Virus record (IMG/VR): IMGVR_UViG_3300032073_000004
Span: 1-64,000 of that record
From: a virus
DNA: 64,000 nt
Direction: 5' to 3' (one strand)
Shown here: in pieces, positions 22,461-30,901 of the stretch
How positions within the stretch are numbered: the stretch's first letter is position 1
How the letters are laid out: each line of letters starts with the position of its first letter
The notes under the pieces: model-generated
Database searches by the model: none
Seen by the model: the letters and a program-made list of their open reading frames with translations, nothing else
Told to the model about the DNA's origin: nothing
Position numbers and translations under genes: made by a program

Positions 22461-25400
22461 TTAGCATCTAACTTTTGCATATCCATTTTCTTTGGATATA
22501 TCTAGTGTCATATCAACGCAGTCTTTCAAGCTATCTAGATGAGAAATAAGGAACACTGTCTTAAACTGAGTCTTCACCATGTCTATAATTCTGATGAAGC
22601 CTTCCATGTTCTCTTCGTCTAAAGCCGTCCCTGGTTCATCCAGGATGAAAATATCTCCCTTTGGCAAGGACGAGACATTGAGCAATGCAAGTCTTATCGC
22701 CATAGAAGCTAACGTCTTTTCCGCGCCCGAACAGTTGTCGATAGGGCGTGGCTCATATGTTGGGTGCTTGATGTAAATGTCGAGCTTATTTTCGTCGTTT
22801 TCAAAAAACACCTCAAAGTCAACTACGTTTGCAAGAACTTTTGAAACTTCCTCATTGATGATGGGGAGCTTGTTCTTGATAATATTATATGAGATACCAT
22901 TCGTACTCATACTTTTCATAAACAAGTCATACGCAGAAAATTGTTTTCTACTGTCTGCCAGTTTTTCTTTCTGCTCAGTAAACATAACAGCTCTTTCCTC
23001 ATATGAGCCCAACTCTTTGTGAAGAGATATCAAGCTATCCTGACATTCCTCAATAAGCGCGTCAAAACGTTCTGACATGATTATAGCACCATTCTCTCTA
23101 CTTTTAAGTGAATTCAAGCTATCAACCATCTTTTTGTTTTTATTATATATTTCAACATCCTCTTCTAGTTTGCTAATGTGTTCCATCAGCTCTTTACTTT
23201 CGAGTTCCTGTTTAACGATGTTATCAGAATATTCAGATACGTTTTTCTGAAGTTTTTCCAACTTCTTTACGTCCTTGTCATGTTCCTTTACAATCTTGCT
23301 AGCCTTTTCTGCTTCGCATGCTTTTTGTTTCTTTGCTTTGCTTGCTATAAGTTCTTGGAATGTTTCAATTTGTCTTTCGAACTCACTCTTGTGATCTAGT
23401 TCTGCGCCGCACTCTGGACACTTTATCGTGTCGCTAGCGTTTTCTTGTTCTTCCAGAACTTTCTCAAGTTGCTTTTGCAACGAAAGAATATCTCCCTTTA
23501 GCTCCTCTGCTCGCGAAACTTTTCTCCTCATTTCAAAAGCATCGACACTATCTGTTTTTTCTTCTAAAACAACAATGTCTTTGAGGACACCTTCCTTGTC
23601 TAAACGCAGATTGCTTATCTCCTTCTCAAGATATAATAGATCATCACTTTTTTCTTTGAGTACGCCAAGAACGTTAGAGATGTTCATGAGGCTTGCGGGG
23701 ACGCTCTCTATCTCTCTGCGAATCTCTAAAATTTGCTTGTTAGTCTTTTCTTTCTTTTTTGTCAGACTCTTACATCTTTTATCTTGCTCTGATATCCGCT
23801 GCCTGACATCAGCTAGTGCTTCTCTGGACTGTTCTATCTCGGCGTCATAGTCAACGTTTTCCATAGTCTTGAGGTACCCCAAGAGTTCCTTTGCTTCATC
23901 CTTAGCGTGACGATACTTCATATCAAAAAGCTCAAGATCCAAAAACTTAGCTAGAATTTCTTTTCTTTTTGTATTTCCTTCCTCAACAAAGGCTAGTGAG
24001 CCCATCTGAGAAGCATACGATGTTAAAAGAAAATCATCCACTGAGCCAAAGCTTTTTCTGATGGCTTTGTCAGTTTGGTTTCTAGTGATCCCGTTTAATG
24101 ACTGCTCTTCCCCAGAAGCCAAGTCTACTTTGCTAAAATCTAAAATAACTCTTGCCTCTTTGGACTCTTTGCCGTATAGACGTTTAGTATACTTTTCTGT
24201 CCTTCTTCTGATCTTGTATTTGTTGTGGCCAACCGTTAAGCTTACAATACCTTCGGCATTGTCTTCGTTTTGGTTAACAACGTTAATATTCTTTCTGCTG
24301 CTCTTGCTAGTTGAATTATATAATGTATAAATAAAGCTATCAAAAATAGAAGACTTGCCAGAAAAGTTCTTTCCGAAAATTCCTACAACACCACTAAGTT
24401 TATCAAAGTTTATCTTGTTGCCCTTACCGTAGTTAAAATAATTCTTCCACTCGAAGCTATCGATCTTCCACCGAACATTGCGACTGATGTCTTCATTTTC
24501 TTCCACAATAGTATTAAACTTTTTATTAAGCTCATATACCTTTTTTAAGGTTTCTTCGTCGGTAGTATAATCCTCAAGATACTTTGATATAAACTTTTCT
24601 TGCACAGCGATGTCTCTCATGTTTTCATCTTCTGCAAAAATATTTCTATCGTCGTCCTGATATGATCCCCTAGAGGCGTCATTAAAGACAATGCTCTCTG
24701 GCTTGAAGCGAGAACGCGCTACATCAAGGGCCTTTCTCATAATGTCGATAGGCAATCTCGTCTTCGATTGTACTCGTAAGCGAGCGCCTTCTGGAACTTT
24801 TACTTTAGCTGGTATCTTTCCTCTTGCTGTCAGAGACAAAGTTACAAATGGCTTGGGGTTCGAAAACGCCATGTGTTTGCAAGTAAAGTCATCTTTTCCT
24901 TTGATGTTCCAAAGCAAATATCCTTTATCGTTAGTCTCTCCAAAGTTCTGCTGCACTGTAGATCCCGCATACCTAACACGACCCTCCATATCTAAAATCT
25001 GGTTTGTCTTGTGGATGTCTCCCAACATAGCATAGTCATACGGAGCGAACTCTGCAATATCTATGTCCCCATGTTCCATTTGCCAACCCAAATCTGTGCG
25101 GCAGCCTGAAACTGAGCCGTGGAAGAGGCAAATGTTCACAGTGTCATTGCTTGCTGGAACTTGCCATGCATCTCTGTCAAACACAGATAAAACACTCAAA
25201 GAAATATTTTCCGGCAGCACAATCTCTTCGTAGTCTCTATAGACGAATAAGTTTTCGTGCTTGAGAGCTGCAGCGATGGGAGAAACAGCATCCATGCGAA
25301 AGCTATTCTTTAGGTTGCCGTCATGATTGCCAAGAATGACGTGAGTTGGTGCGATGTCTGCCAAGTTGTTGAGGAACTCTCTGCACATCTCGACATACTC

Positions 25401-25565
25401 TGGGCTGATCTGTGTCTTTGTGTGGGCAATATCGCCACAGTGAACGATGTAATCTACCTTTTCTTTTCGCAAAGACTCATACATCTCTTCAAAAACTTGT
25501 CTATATTCTTTATGATATTTTAAATTGCGGATGTGTGTATCCGCAAAATGTGCAATTTTAACCAT
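22461..25565 (-). CDS. Fused SbcD-SbcC (Mre11-Rad50 / T4 gp47-gp46) nuclease-ATPase
   Basis: This 1034-residue protein carries both halves of the Mre11-Rad50 machine in one chain. The nuclease half (about 1-350) has the metallophosphatase motifs FADTHIR (Asp9, His11), HCGDIAH (Asp45, His48), LGNHD (Asn80, His81, Asp82), LFHGS (His149) and GDIH (182-185). The Rad50 half starts near 367 and has Walker A GIFGKNFSGKSS (396-406). Long coiled coils follow, with a zinc hook IKCPECG (Cys716, Cys719) at their apex. The chain ends with the signature NCSGAEKTLAS (944-953) and Walker B IFILDEPGTALDEEN (972-986). In T4 these are two proteins needed for recombination-dependent replication and host DNA breakdown. 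There is no stop or frameshift at the junction. It starts at ATG 25565, after the primase stop. Confidence 0.95.
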   Translation of the reverse strand: MVKIAHFADTHIRNLKYHKEYRQVFEEMYESLRKEKVDYIVHCGDIAHTKTQISPEYVEMCREFLNNLADIAPTHVILGNHDGNLKNSFRMDAVSPIAAALKHENLFVYRDYEEIVLPENISLSVLSVFDRDAWQVPASNDTVNICLFHGSVSGCRTDLGWQMEHGDIDIAEFAPYDYAMLGDIHKTNQILDMEGRVRYAGSTVQQNFGETNDKGYLLWNIKGKDDFTCKHMAFSNPKPFVTLSLTARGKIPAKVKVPEGARLRVQSKTRLPIDIMRKALDVARSRFKPESIVFNDASRGSYQDDDRNIFAEDENMRDIAVQEKFISKYLEDYTTDEETLKKVYELNKKFNTIVEENEDISRNVRWKIDSFEWKNYFNYGKGNKINFDKLSGVVGIFGKNFSGKSSIFDSFIYTLYNSTSKSSRKNINVVNQNEDNAEGIVSLTVGHNKYKIRRRTEKYTKRLYGKESKEARVILDFSKVDLASGEEQSLNGITRNQTDKAIRKSFGSVDDFLLTSYASQMGSLAFVEEGNTKRKEILAKFLDLELFDMKYRHAKDEAKELLGYLKTMENVDYDAEIEQSREALADVRQRISEQDKRCKSLTKKKEKTNKQILEIRREIESVPASLMNISNVLGVLKEKSDDLLYLEKEISNLRLDKEGVLKDIVVLEEKTDSVDAFEMRRKVSRAEELKGDILSLQKQLEKVLEEQENASDTIKCPECGAELDHKSEFERQIETFQELIASKAKKQKACEAEKASKIVKEHDKDVKKLEKLQKNVSEYSDNIVKQELESKELMEHISKLEEDVEIYNKNKKMVDSLNSLKSRENGAIIMSERFDALIEECQDSLISLHKELGSYEERAVMFTEQKEKLADSRKQFSAYDLFMKSMSTNGISYNIIKNKLPIINEEVSKVLANVVDFEVFFENDENKLDIYIKHPTYEPRPIDNCSGAEKTLASMAIRLALLNVSSLPKGDIFILDEPGTALDEENMEGFIRIIDMVKTQFKTVFLISHLDSLKDCVDMTLDISKENGYAKVRC

Positions 25566-25569
25566 TCAT

Positions 25570-26532
25570 CTATCCTCTTAGTGTGGAGATTTTCTCCCGA
25601 AGCAAACCCGTGGTATTACTAATAAGCTTCGCTTTTTGTTTCCTACTATTAAACTCTTCCTTCGTCATGCATCCAACATCTTCAAAGCCGGAAACATCGA
25701 TCTTAAAAACCTCTATACCATATGATAACATATTTTTGATGATTTTTATAGTCTTTTTTTCGGCATCGGCGTCGAGAGCCATGTACACTGGGGAGTCGTT
25801 TTCTACGATCTTTTGAAAGACTGGACTCTTTTCTGTTAATGTCGATCCCAACAAAGGTATTGCATTTCCTGCCTTTATAGCATCGAACACTCCTTCTACC
25901 AAGGTAATATCCTCGTGCCAGTCAACAAAAAGTTCGTTAAACACAAGCTTTTTGTTCGTTGGGGGATTTTTATACTTTATCCAGTCTCCGCTGTAAGTTC
26001 TCGCAACGAAAAAGTCTACAAGACCTTCCGTGTTAAATGATGGTATGATTATGCGACCTTCGTATTCTCCTGTGTCACAGTACCCAATCTTCCATCTTAA
26101 TATATCTTCCTGGGTTATGCCTCTTTGTTTCAAGTAGTTTATTGCAGCAAACGACGTTGGCTTTCTTTTCCTGTTCGCCAATGGAGCATACTCAGTGGGC
26201 AAATTGATATTTTCTTCTTGCTCTTCTTCTTGCTCTTTCCCCATGATAATATCTTTAAGGGAGCGAGGCACCTCTGACATATCGTGTTCGTTTTCGAATT
26301 CTTGCCACTTGGTCTTTTGGGAGAATGAGCCCCAGCGTCGGACAAGATGATATAAGCTCTTTCCCCGATAATCACATATCCAACACTTAAACATATCCAA
26401 AGAAAGGTTCACCGACAGCTTCTTTTTGTGGTGTTTGCAAGAAGGGCAGTAAAACAAACTCTCCTCGCCGGAGTTGTAATAAGACCCTAATATCTCTTTT
26501 AGAATTTTAATTTTTTCACTTTTTACAAGCAA
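25570..26532 (-). CDS. DnaG-like DNA primase
   Basis: The protein has a CHC2-type zinc ribbon, LFYCPSCKHHKKKLSVNL...MFKCWICDYRGKS, followed by a linker and a TOPRIM domain (TLVEGVFDAIKAG with Glu-Gly-x-x-Asp, then YMALDADAE with Asp-x-Asp). It should make RNA primers for lagging-strand synthesis; T4's equivalent is gp61. The frame opens at TTG 26568, inside the upstream gene. A second TTG at 26532 has AGGAG five bases before it and follows the upstream stop, so I chose it (320 residues); the start is uncertain. No helicase domain is fused and none is adjacent. The length is short for DnaG because the helicase-interaction end is absent. Confidence 0.9.
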   Translation of the reverse strand: MLVKSEKIKILKEILGSYYNSGEESLFYCPSCKHHKKKLSVNLSLDMFKCWICDYRGKSLYHLVRRWGSFSQKTKWQEFENEHDMSEVPRSLKDIIMGKEQEEEQEENINLPTEYAPLANRKRKPTSFAAINYLKQRGITQEDILRWKIGYCDTGEYEGRIIIPSFNTEGLVDFFVARTYSGDWIKYKNPPTNKKLVFNELFVDWHEDITLVEGVFDAIKAGNAIPLLGSTLTEKSPVFQKIVENDSPVYMALDADAEKKTIKIIKNMLSYGIEVFKIDVSGFEDVGCMTKEEFNSRKQKAKLISNTTGLLREKISTLRG

Positions 26533-26540
26533 ATTATCTC

Positions 26541-27278
26541 CTACTCTTGGATAATTAAGTTTTTGCAAATATCTTTTTTATAGTTCGAGAGGCTATCAAT
26601 TAGTTCTCTTTTTACCTTAAAGTTGTGACCATTATTTTTGAGTACGAGCTCTTTGTCCACTCCGTAATTTATAGTCAACATGTCTCTATGTCCCTCAATA
26701 GGCTTCAGGCCCTTGTGTAGGCCGTGTGTCATCCCCACGAACACTTGCCCCTTTGGTCCAACAATACGCCTCTCTAAGCCTGGGTATTGTTTTTTAACAT
26801 CCCTATCTGTCTTTCTATACATGGTTAGATCATCCAAATAGACATCGTTGCTTCCCTCTATGTAGGTAAAGGGGCCGTTCTTTTCTGTAACCTCGTTTAG
26901 GTAAATAAAAATCTTTAAAAAGTTTCCAGAAGTTTTTTCGAGAGTTCCGAGGTTCTTATCTCTGTGAAAGAGTGCCACTCCCTCGGCGGGTTGTTTGGTG
27001 AATTTTGTTCTTCTTAGATTTCCCGATCCTAAATAAAAGGGCCTGCCAGAAAAAAACAAAGAAGGAATCTCAAGAAAGTCATCTCTTAGGGCTAATTCCA
27101 TACACTCATCTATCAGCCACGGTTGTGCTATTTTAGTATAATGCTTATCTTTTTGCGATAGTCCTTTTTTTTGCTTTTCTCTTTTCGAGATTATCTCAAC
27201 AAGCTTATCTATGATCTTGTCTTCAACTTTAATATCGGAATATGCATATCCGTGTTTTTTAAACTTTTCTATATCCAT
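26541..27278 (-). CDS. PhyH-like 2-oxoglutarate/Fe(II) dioxygenase
   Basis: This 245-residue protein has a facial triad pattern: ALFHRDKN (His105-x-Asp107) and THGLHKG (His185, perhaps His188). Arg198 in GHRDMLTINY is positioned to bind 2-oxoglutarate. The strands IFIYLNEVTEKNGPFTYIEGS and GLHKGLKPIEGHRDMLTINY are typical of phytanoyl-CoA dioxygenase-type hydroxylases, which are frequent in aquatic phages. The substrate is unknown: DNA base modification, a tRNA, a protein or a small metabolite are all possible. It sits between the resolvase and primase genes, with two bases to the former, so a nucleic-acid link is a fair guess but not shown. Confidence 0.8.
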   Translation of the reverse strand: MDIEKFKKHGYAYSDIKVEDKIIDKLVEIISKREKQKKGLSQKDKHYTKIAQPWLIDECMELALRDDFLEIPSLFFSGRPFYLGSGNLRRTKFTKQPAEGVALFHRDKNLGTLEKTSGNFLKIFIYLNEVTEKNGPFTYIEGSNDVYLDDLTMYRKTDRDVKKQYPGLERRIVGPKGQVFVGMTHGLHKGLKPIEGHRDMLTINYGVDKELVLKNNGHNFKVKRELIDSLSNYKKDICKNLIIQE

Positions 27279-27279
27279 A

Positions 27280-27801
27280 TTAATTTTCTTTCTCCAAAAA
27301 CACTTTTCCAGCCCTTGCTATAACAATGCTGTCAGCTCTATCATAGACCCCTGGCTTGAAATTACCAAACTTTGTATATTCTACCACGAACGTAGGCTCA
27401 TTGTCAAGCAAAAAGTTAACAACCTTCTCTTTTGCGTTTTCGCCACGCAACACCTTGATACCACAGGACTTTCTAGCAGAAGAAGCAGAAAGGTACTCTG
27501 GTTTTATATTTAAGTTCTCAAAAACCATCCACGAAACGATCCCATTAAATCTACTGAGAGTGGATAGCGTTTTTGCCGAAGAAAAGCCACTTCGAAAAGA
27601 TTGTAACGACTGCTCCACAAAAACGTGCTTGATGTCTTTTGTCTTGACCAGTTCTTTTATCTTCTCGTGGACAAATTTAGCCTTCTCGAAGATGTCTTTG
27701 AACTTTCTTGTGTCCCAAGCATCATTGCAAATTATGTTTCCGCTATCATCCAAAACTGTTGCTCCGGTGATGCTCGTGCTAATATCTAAACCTAAAATCA
27801 T
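27280..27801 (-). CDS. RuvC-like Holliday junction resolvase
   Basis: This 173-residue RNase H-fold protein starts MILGLDISTSITGATVLDD, with Asp6 as first acidic residue. It continues with HVFVEQSLQSF (Glu63) and ends with YDRADSIVIARAG (Asp154, Asp157), the four carboxylates expected of RuvC-type resolvases. SARKSCGIKVLRGENAKEKV is also like the RuvC region that contacts DNA. In phages such enzymes resolve branched DNA before packaging, replacing T4's endonuclease VII. It overlaps the upstream structural gene by four bases, so the resolvase is expressed with late structural genes, which fits that job. Confidence 0.85.
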   Translation of the reverse strand: MILGLDISTSITGATVLDDSGNIICNDAWDTRKFKDIFEKAKFVHEKIKELVKTKDIKHVFVEQSLQSFRSGFSSAKTLSTLSRFNGIVSWMVFENLNIKPEYLSASSARKSCGIKVLRGENAKEKVVNFLLDNEPTFVVEYTKFGNFKPGVYDRADSIVIARAGKVFLEKEN

Positions 27802-28862
27802 AAATCTAACTTTAGTTTAAAAGTATAACCGTCTTTTTGCCTTTTTTTAATAGGGGTGGCTAATTTTCCTATTGCCACCAAGTTTTCATCTTCGTCGTAA
27901 ATTCCAATAGATGATATGTAAGTTGTTTTTTCGAAAGATCCGCTTGCCCCATGAGGACTATATGTTAAGTTCTTTAAAGAGCGGGTGCTATTCTCCACAT
28001 AAGAAACAGAGCTTGTATGTTGTAATGTCGTTTGGCCTCTTGTGATCGCCGTCTTGTTTGAAGAACAATTGAGCTCTCCCTTTGGGGCATTCACATACAT
28101 GGTCATGGTGGGGATGTCTTCTGTGCCATCAAACTCCAACTCGAAAGCTGTTTTTGTAGGATTGATTTTTGCACCAAAGTATTTCCACTTAGGGTTATCG
28201 GTGTTACCAGAGCCGTACTCGTCCGTAGAGGGCGATAAGCCCCAGGCCCCAGATAGGTATAGGAAACCTTCGTTATAGAGCGCAACGCCAGCCACAGAGC
28301 CCGAGCCGGTGCTTCCACGAGGGCCTACTTGGACAAGTTCTCCGTTTCCGTGAACATCGTGAAGTTCTCCCACCAAACTGCCCGTCATATAGATGCGACA
28401 CTTAATGCTTCGTTTTTTGATTTTAGAACCAAAATGAACTGATGGTATGGATACCAAACTGTGGCTTGTGCTTCTCTTTGCTCCGTGAGCAGTAGAGGAG
28501 AATTGATATCTTGGACTCAAAGAATTATAAGAATCTAGTGCTGTCCTTAGACTGTCTATCCTAGTTGTCGTTCCCGAGTTTAAGTCAAAACGATAACTTG
28601 CACTCATAGGATATGAGCCTGTTATAGTGTCCCCATATTGCATAGCTGCATACGAGGCACTGGTTGTCGTCTTAAATGCATACTGACTGGAGTTTTTGTA
28701 TATAAAGGGCTGTGCCGAGGCCACAGTTTCATTAAGATAGATGAAGCTTGACGTCGTGTTGTTGATAAACACTTTGCCCTTATGAACCCACACACGGTGA
28801 TGAGGATGGGTTCTAAGTCTGTTTATCGCTACTTCATTGTTCCGGAACTTATAGAGCGTCAT
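27798..28862 (-). CDS. Structural protein, paralogue of the next upstream gene
   Basis: This 354-residue protein starts MTLYKFRNNEVAINRLRTHP. Its C-terminal part matches the 346-residue neighbour at 28872-29912: TYISSIGIYDEDENLVAIGKLATPIKKRQKDGYTFKLKLDL against SYITTVGLYSADNELLAVAKLSEPIKKDPTNELILRVRLDY. The rest is beta-rich with Ser, Thr and Gly and includes VGPRGSTGSGSVAGVALYNEGFLYLSGAW. The family name and function are not known to me. Its place between large tail-associated genes suggests a virion component, perhaps of tail or fibre base. Confidence 0.75.
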   Translation of the reverse strand: MTLYKFRNNEVAINRLRTHPHHRVWVHKGKVFINNTTSSFIYLNETVASAQPFIYKNSSQYAFKTTTSASYAAMQYGDTITGSYPMSASYRFDLNSGTTTRIDSLRTALDSYNSLSPRYQFSSTAHGAKRSTSHSLVSIPSVHFGSKIKKRSIKCRIYMTGSLVGELHDVHGNGELVQVGPRGSTGSGSVAGVALYNEGFLYLSGAWGLSPSTDEYGSGNTDNPKWKYFGAKINPTKTAFELEFDGTEDIPTMTMYVNAPKGELNCSSNKTAITRGQTTLQHTSSVSYVENSTRSLKNLTYSPHGASGSFEKTTYISSIGIYDEDENLVAIGKLATPIKKRQKDGYTFKLKLDL

Positions 28863-28871
28863 AAGGCCCTC

Positions 28872-29912
28872 CTAGTAATCTAGTCTGACTCTTAGGATAA
28901 GCTCGTTAGTTGGATCTTTCTTGATGGGTTCCGATAACTTTGCCACTGCCAAAAGTTCGTTATCTGCGGAATACAAACCAACAGTAGTGATGTACGACGT
29001 AGGATTGTCGCTAGCCTCGTTCTTGACCCTAATCTTACTTCCATTCAAGTAAGTCGGGTTAGAGGAGTAGTTGTATTCATTGTTTCCAATGCGGCAGAAA
29101 TAAACAGTAGAGTTGAGCTCAGTCGTATTATTAAACTGAACATTTTCAATTCTGTTTCTTAACGCTGTGGCATTGTTCGTAATGCTCGACGAAACAATGG
29201 CCTGGTTGCTTGTTTTAGAACCGGAATACGCTGTTTGAAGTTTTCCTAGCGAACTCACAAATACACTCGATGTAACAACTGCGATTCCCGCTTGATAGTA
29301 AAACAAGCCAACAGGAGTACCATAGCTGGTACCACTTGCAACAGAGGAGGTATAAAGCAAGCCATATTCTCCAGCAGGAGAGTTGATCTTGTAACTTGAT
29401 GCTGCATTTGCATCGTAAAGCGTAACGGAGCCAGTAAAAGGGGAGGCATAAGCGGCTGTGCCAAATTTAAGCTGAACTGAGCCTTTCTTTACTTCATCTT
29501 TTGTGAGAAGTCTCGCAAAGTTTAGAAAGAACGCTGACTTTATTTTTGAGCCTCCAGTGAAGTCTCCGTCGGCATCAAACTCTCTGATGGAACCTGTATG
29601 ATCATATCCGGCAAGAACTTGTGCCATTTGATTATAGACTTCCATCTTCTTGTCTCCGTCTACCATGTTGGTAGAGCCGGAAAGAGCTGATGTTGCGGTG
29701 AACCCACATGTAATATCGAAAATGTGGTTTGATGAAGAGCTCAAATATGGATAGTCATAGACTGACTGGAACATATTGTGAGAATAGTTTTTGATATTGT
29801 TGTCTGCGTATGTCCCCGAAACAATGCTGCCCGTAACGGGGATGCTCTCGTGCAAGAGAGTTCTCGTTGAAGCGACGTCATTGTTTAAAAGAGGTTTATA
29901 AATTGTTGCCAT
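28872..29912 (-). CDS. Structural protein, paralogue of the following gene
   Basis: This 346-residue protein starts MATIYKPLLNNDVASTRTLLHES. Internal features are a YDYPYLSSSSNHIFDITCGF segment, a KKMEVYNQMAQVLAGYD helix near 90-105, an FFLNFARLLTKDEVKKGSVQLKFG block and the shared C-terminal module ending NELILRVRLDY. The VYNQMAQVLAGYD plus FARLLxKDEVKKGSF pattern is one I recall from virion proteins of large aquatic phages. No enzyme motif is present. It is separated by nine bases from its paralogue. Confidence 0.75.
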   Translation of the reverse strand: MATIYKPLLNNDVASTRTLLHESIPVTGSIVSGTYADNNIKNYSHNMFQSVYDYPYLSSSSNHIFDITCGFTATSALSGSTNMVDGDKKMEVYNQMAQVLAGYDHTGSIREFDADGDFTGGSKIKSAFFLNFARLLTKDEVKKGSVQLKFGTAAYASPFTGSVTLYDANAASSYKINSPAGEYGLLYTSSVASGTSYGTPVGLFYYQAGIAVVTSSVFVSSLGKLQTAYSGSKTSNQAIVSSSITNNATALRNRIENVQFNNTTELNSTVYFCRIGNNEYNYSSNPTYLNGSKIRVKNEASDNPTSYITTVGLYSADNELLAVAKLSEPIKKDPTNELILRVRLDY

Positions 29913-29928
29913 GTCTTTTACCTATCCC

Positions 29929-30852
29929 TTATATCTTTTTAATTAATCTTACTGGGATATCCAAAGAATACCCTGTTGTTGCGCCATGAACTCGCAAAAT
30001 AGTATCAATGTATCTGCAACTGGTTGGGCCTGAACCCACGTTTACTGTTCCACCTAACTCTGTAAAGAGATAGTTGCTACTTTCCAAGTCCTGCGTTGCT
30101 TTGAGCTTTGTCATTATCGTTGTTCCGCGAGGACCAGCAATCACATGGCCACTTTCGGTGTTTGTGTCCTTGGCGATAATCTGATTCACCATAGACTTGT
30201 GAGAGTTTTCAGTTACCAAGTAGTTGGCGATCTTATCGTCATCAACGAAGTTTGGCTCCAATAGCACATTGTCAGGCTGGCGAACAGACATAAGTCTATT
30301 GTCCATCTCTAGGCTATACTGAGTCTCTCTCAAGTCTCCATCAATATCGTTGGTGTAAGAAATTTCTGTAGTGTCCAAACCCTGATCGAGTCTAATGACT
30401 CCTTCGCCTGGTGTGGATGTTCCGTTCAAGAGTCCAGTTGTTCCAGTGACTGCTTTTTGGGTAGCGTCGTCAACTGACAATAAATAATGGTTTGTTGCAG
30501 TCATTGCAGTTCCATTTTTTTGAAGTGGGGTTTGGCCACTAGGACTTCCTTCTTGAAGCTTGATGATAGGAAGGTACTTTAAGGTGTTCCTAGCAATACT
30601 TACAAGCTTGCTTTTCATGCTGGAAGCGTTGTTGGTAAAAGCCTCTAGAACTGGTGTTCTCAGCACGTTCAAATCATAGTAAGCACTGCCACTTGAGTGC
30701 GAACCATTGTAGTTCTCGTAGTTTATCTCGTCATCGCCGAGAGCGAACTTGGCAATCTTAAAGGAGCCGTCTCCCTTTGCCAGTCTGTATCTGCCAGTGT
30801 CGGTGAGCACCGCATCTAAAATAATATCACCCGAATTGTCTAAAAAGCCCAT
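29929..30852 (-). CDS. Structural protein of the 'LDNSGDIILDAVLTDTGR' family
   Basis: This 307-residue protein starts MGFLDNSGDIILDAVLTDTG, followed by GSFKIAKFALGDDEINYENY and SAYYDLNVLRTPVLEAFTNN. This start is a recurrent family in T4-like and other large aquatic phages, usually annotated only as structural. The N-terminal 'DTGR...FALGDDEI' is also distantly similar to the start of the protein at 36780-37919 (LTKFGRHLYSSGKLKAAHYAFFDDDILYD), so both may share a domain. The C-terminal half is beta-type (VIAGPRGTTIMTKLKATQDL). It has a strong GGAGG site with a hairpin directly before it. Confidence 0.8.
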   Translation of the reverse strand: MGFLDNSGDIILDAVLTDTGRYRLAKGDGSFKIAKFALGDDEINYENYNGSHSSGSAYYDLNVLRTPVLEAFTNNASSMKSKLVSIARNTLKYLPIIKLQEGSPSGQTPLQKNGTAMTATNHYLLSVDDATQKAVTGTTGLLNGTSTPGEGVIRLDQGLDTTEISYTNDIDGDLRETQYSLEMDNRLMSVRQPDNVLLEPNFVDDDKIANYLVTENSHKSMVNQIIAKDTNTESGHVIAGPRGTTIMTKLKATQDLESSNYLFTELGGTVNVGSGPTSCRYIDTILRVHGATTGYSLDIPVRLIKKI

Positions 30853-30866
30853 TGTAGTACCTCCAC

Positions 30867-30883
30867 CACATAAATAGTATGTG
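30867..30883 (-). promoter_or_regulatory. Hairpin two bases before the Shine-Dalgarno of the structural gene
   Basis: The minus strand reads CACATA-CTATT-TATGTG, a 6-bp perfect stem, then GT and GGAGG, then ATG 30852. A second hairpin (GTGAT/ATCAC, 30881-30898) shares the bases CAC with it, so the two are mutually exclusive. There is no U-tract, so it is not a terminator. Confidence 0.5.
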
Positions 30884-30901
30884 ATATTAGGAAATCACCT
30901 T

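Noticed and set aside
30870-30880. ATAAATA on the plus strand, resembling a T4 late promoter core.
   Set aside because: It points against every gene in the window and is explained by the hairpin before the 307-residue gene.
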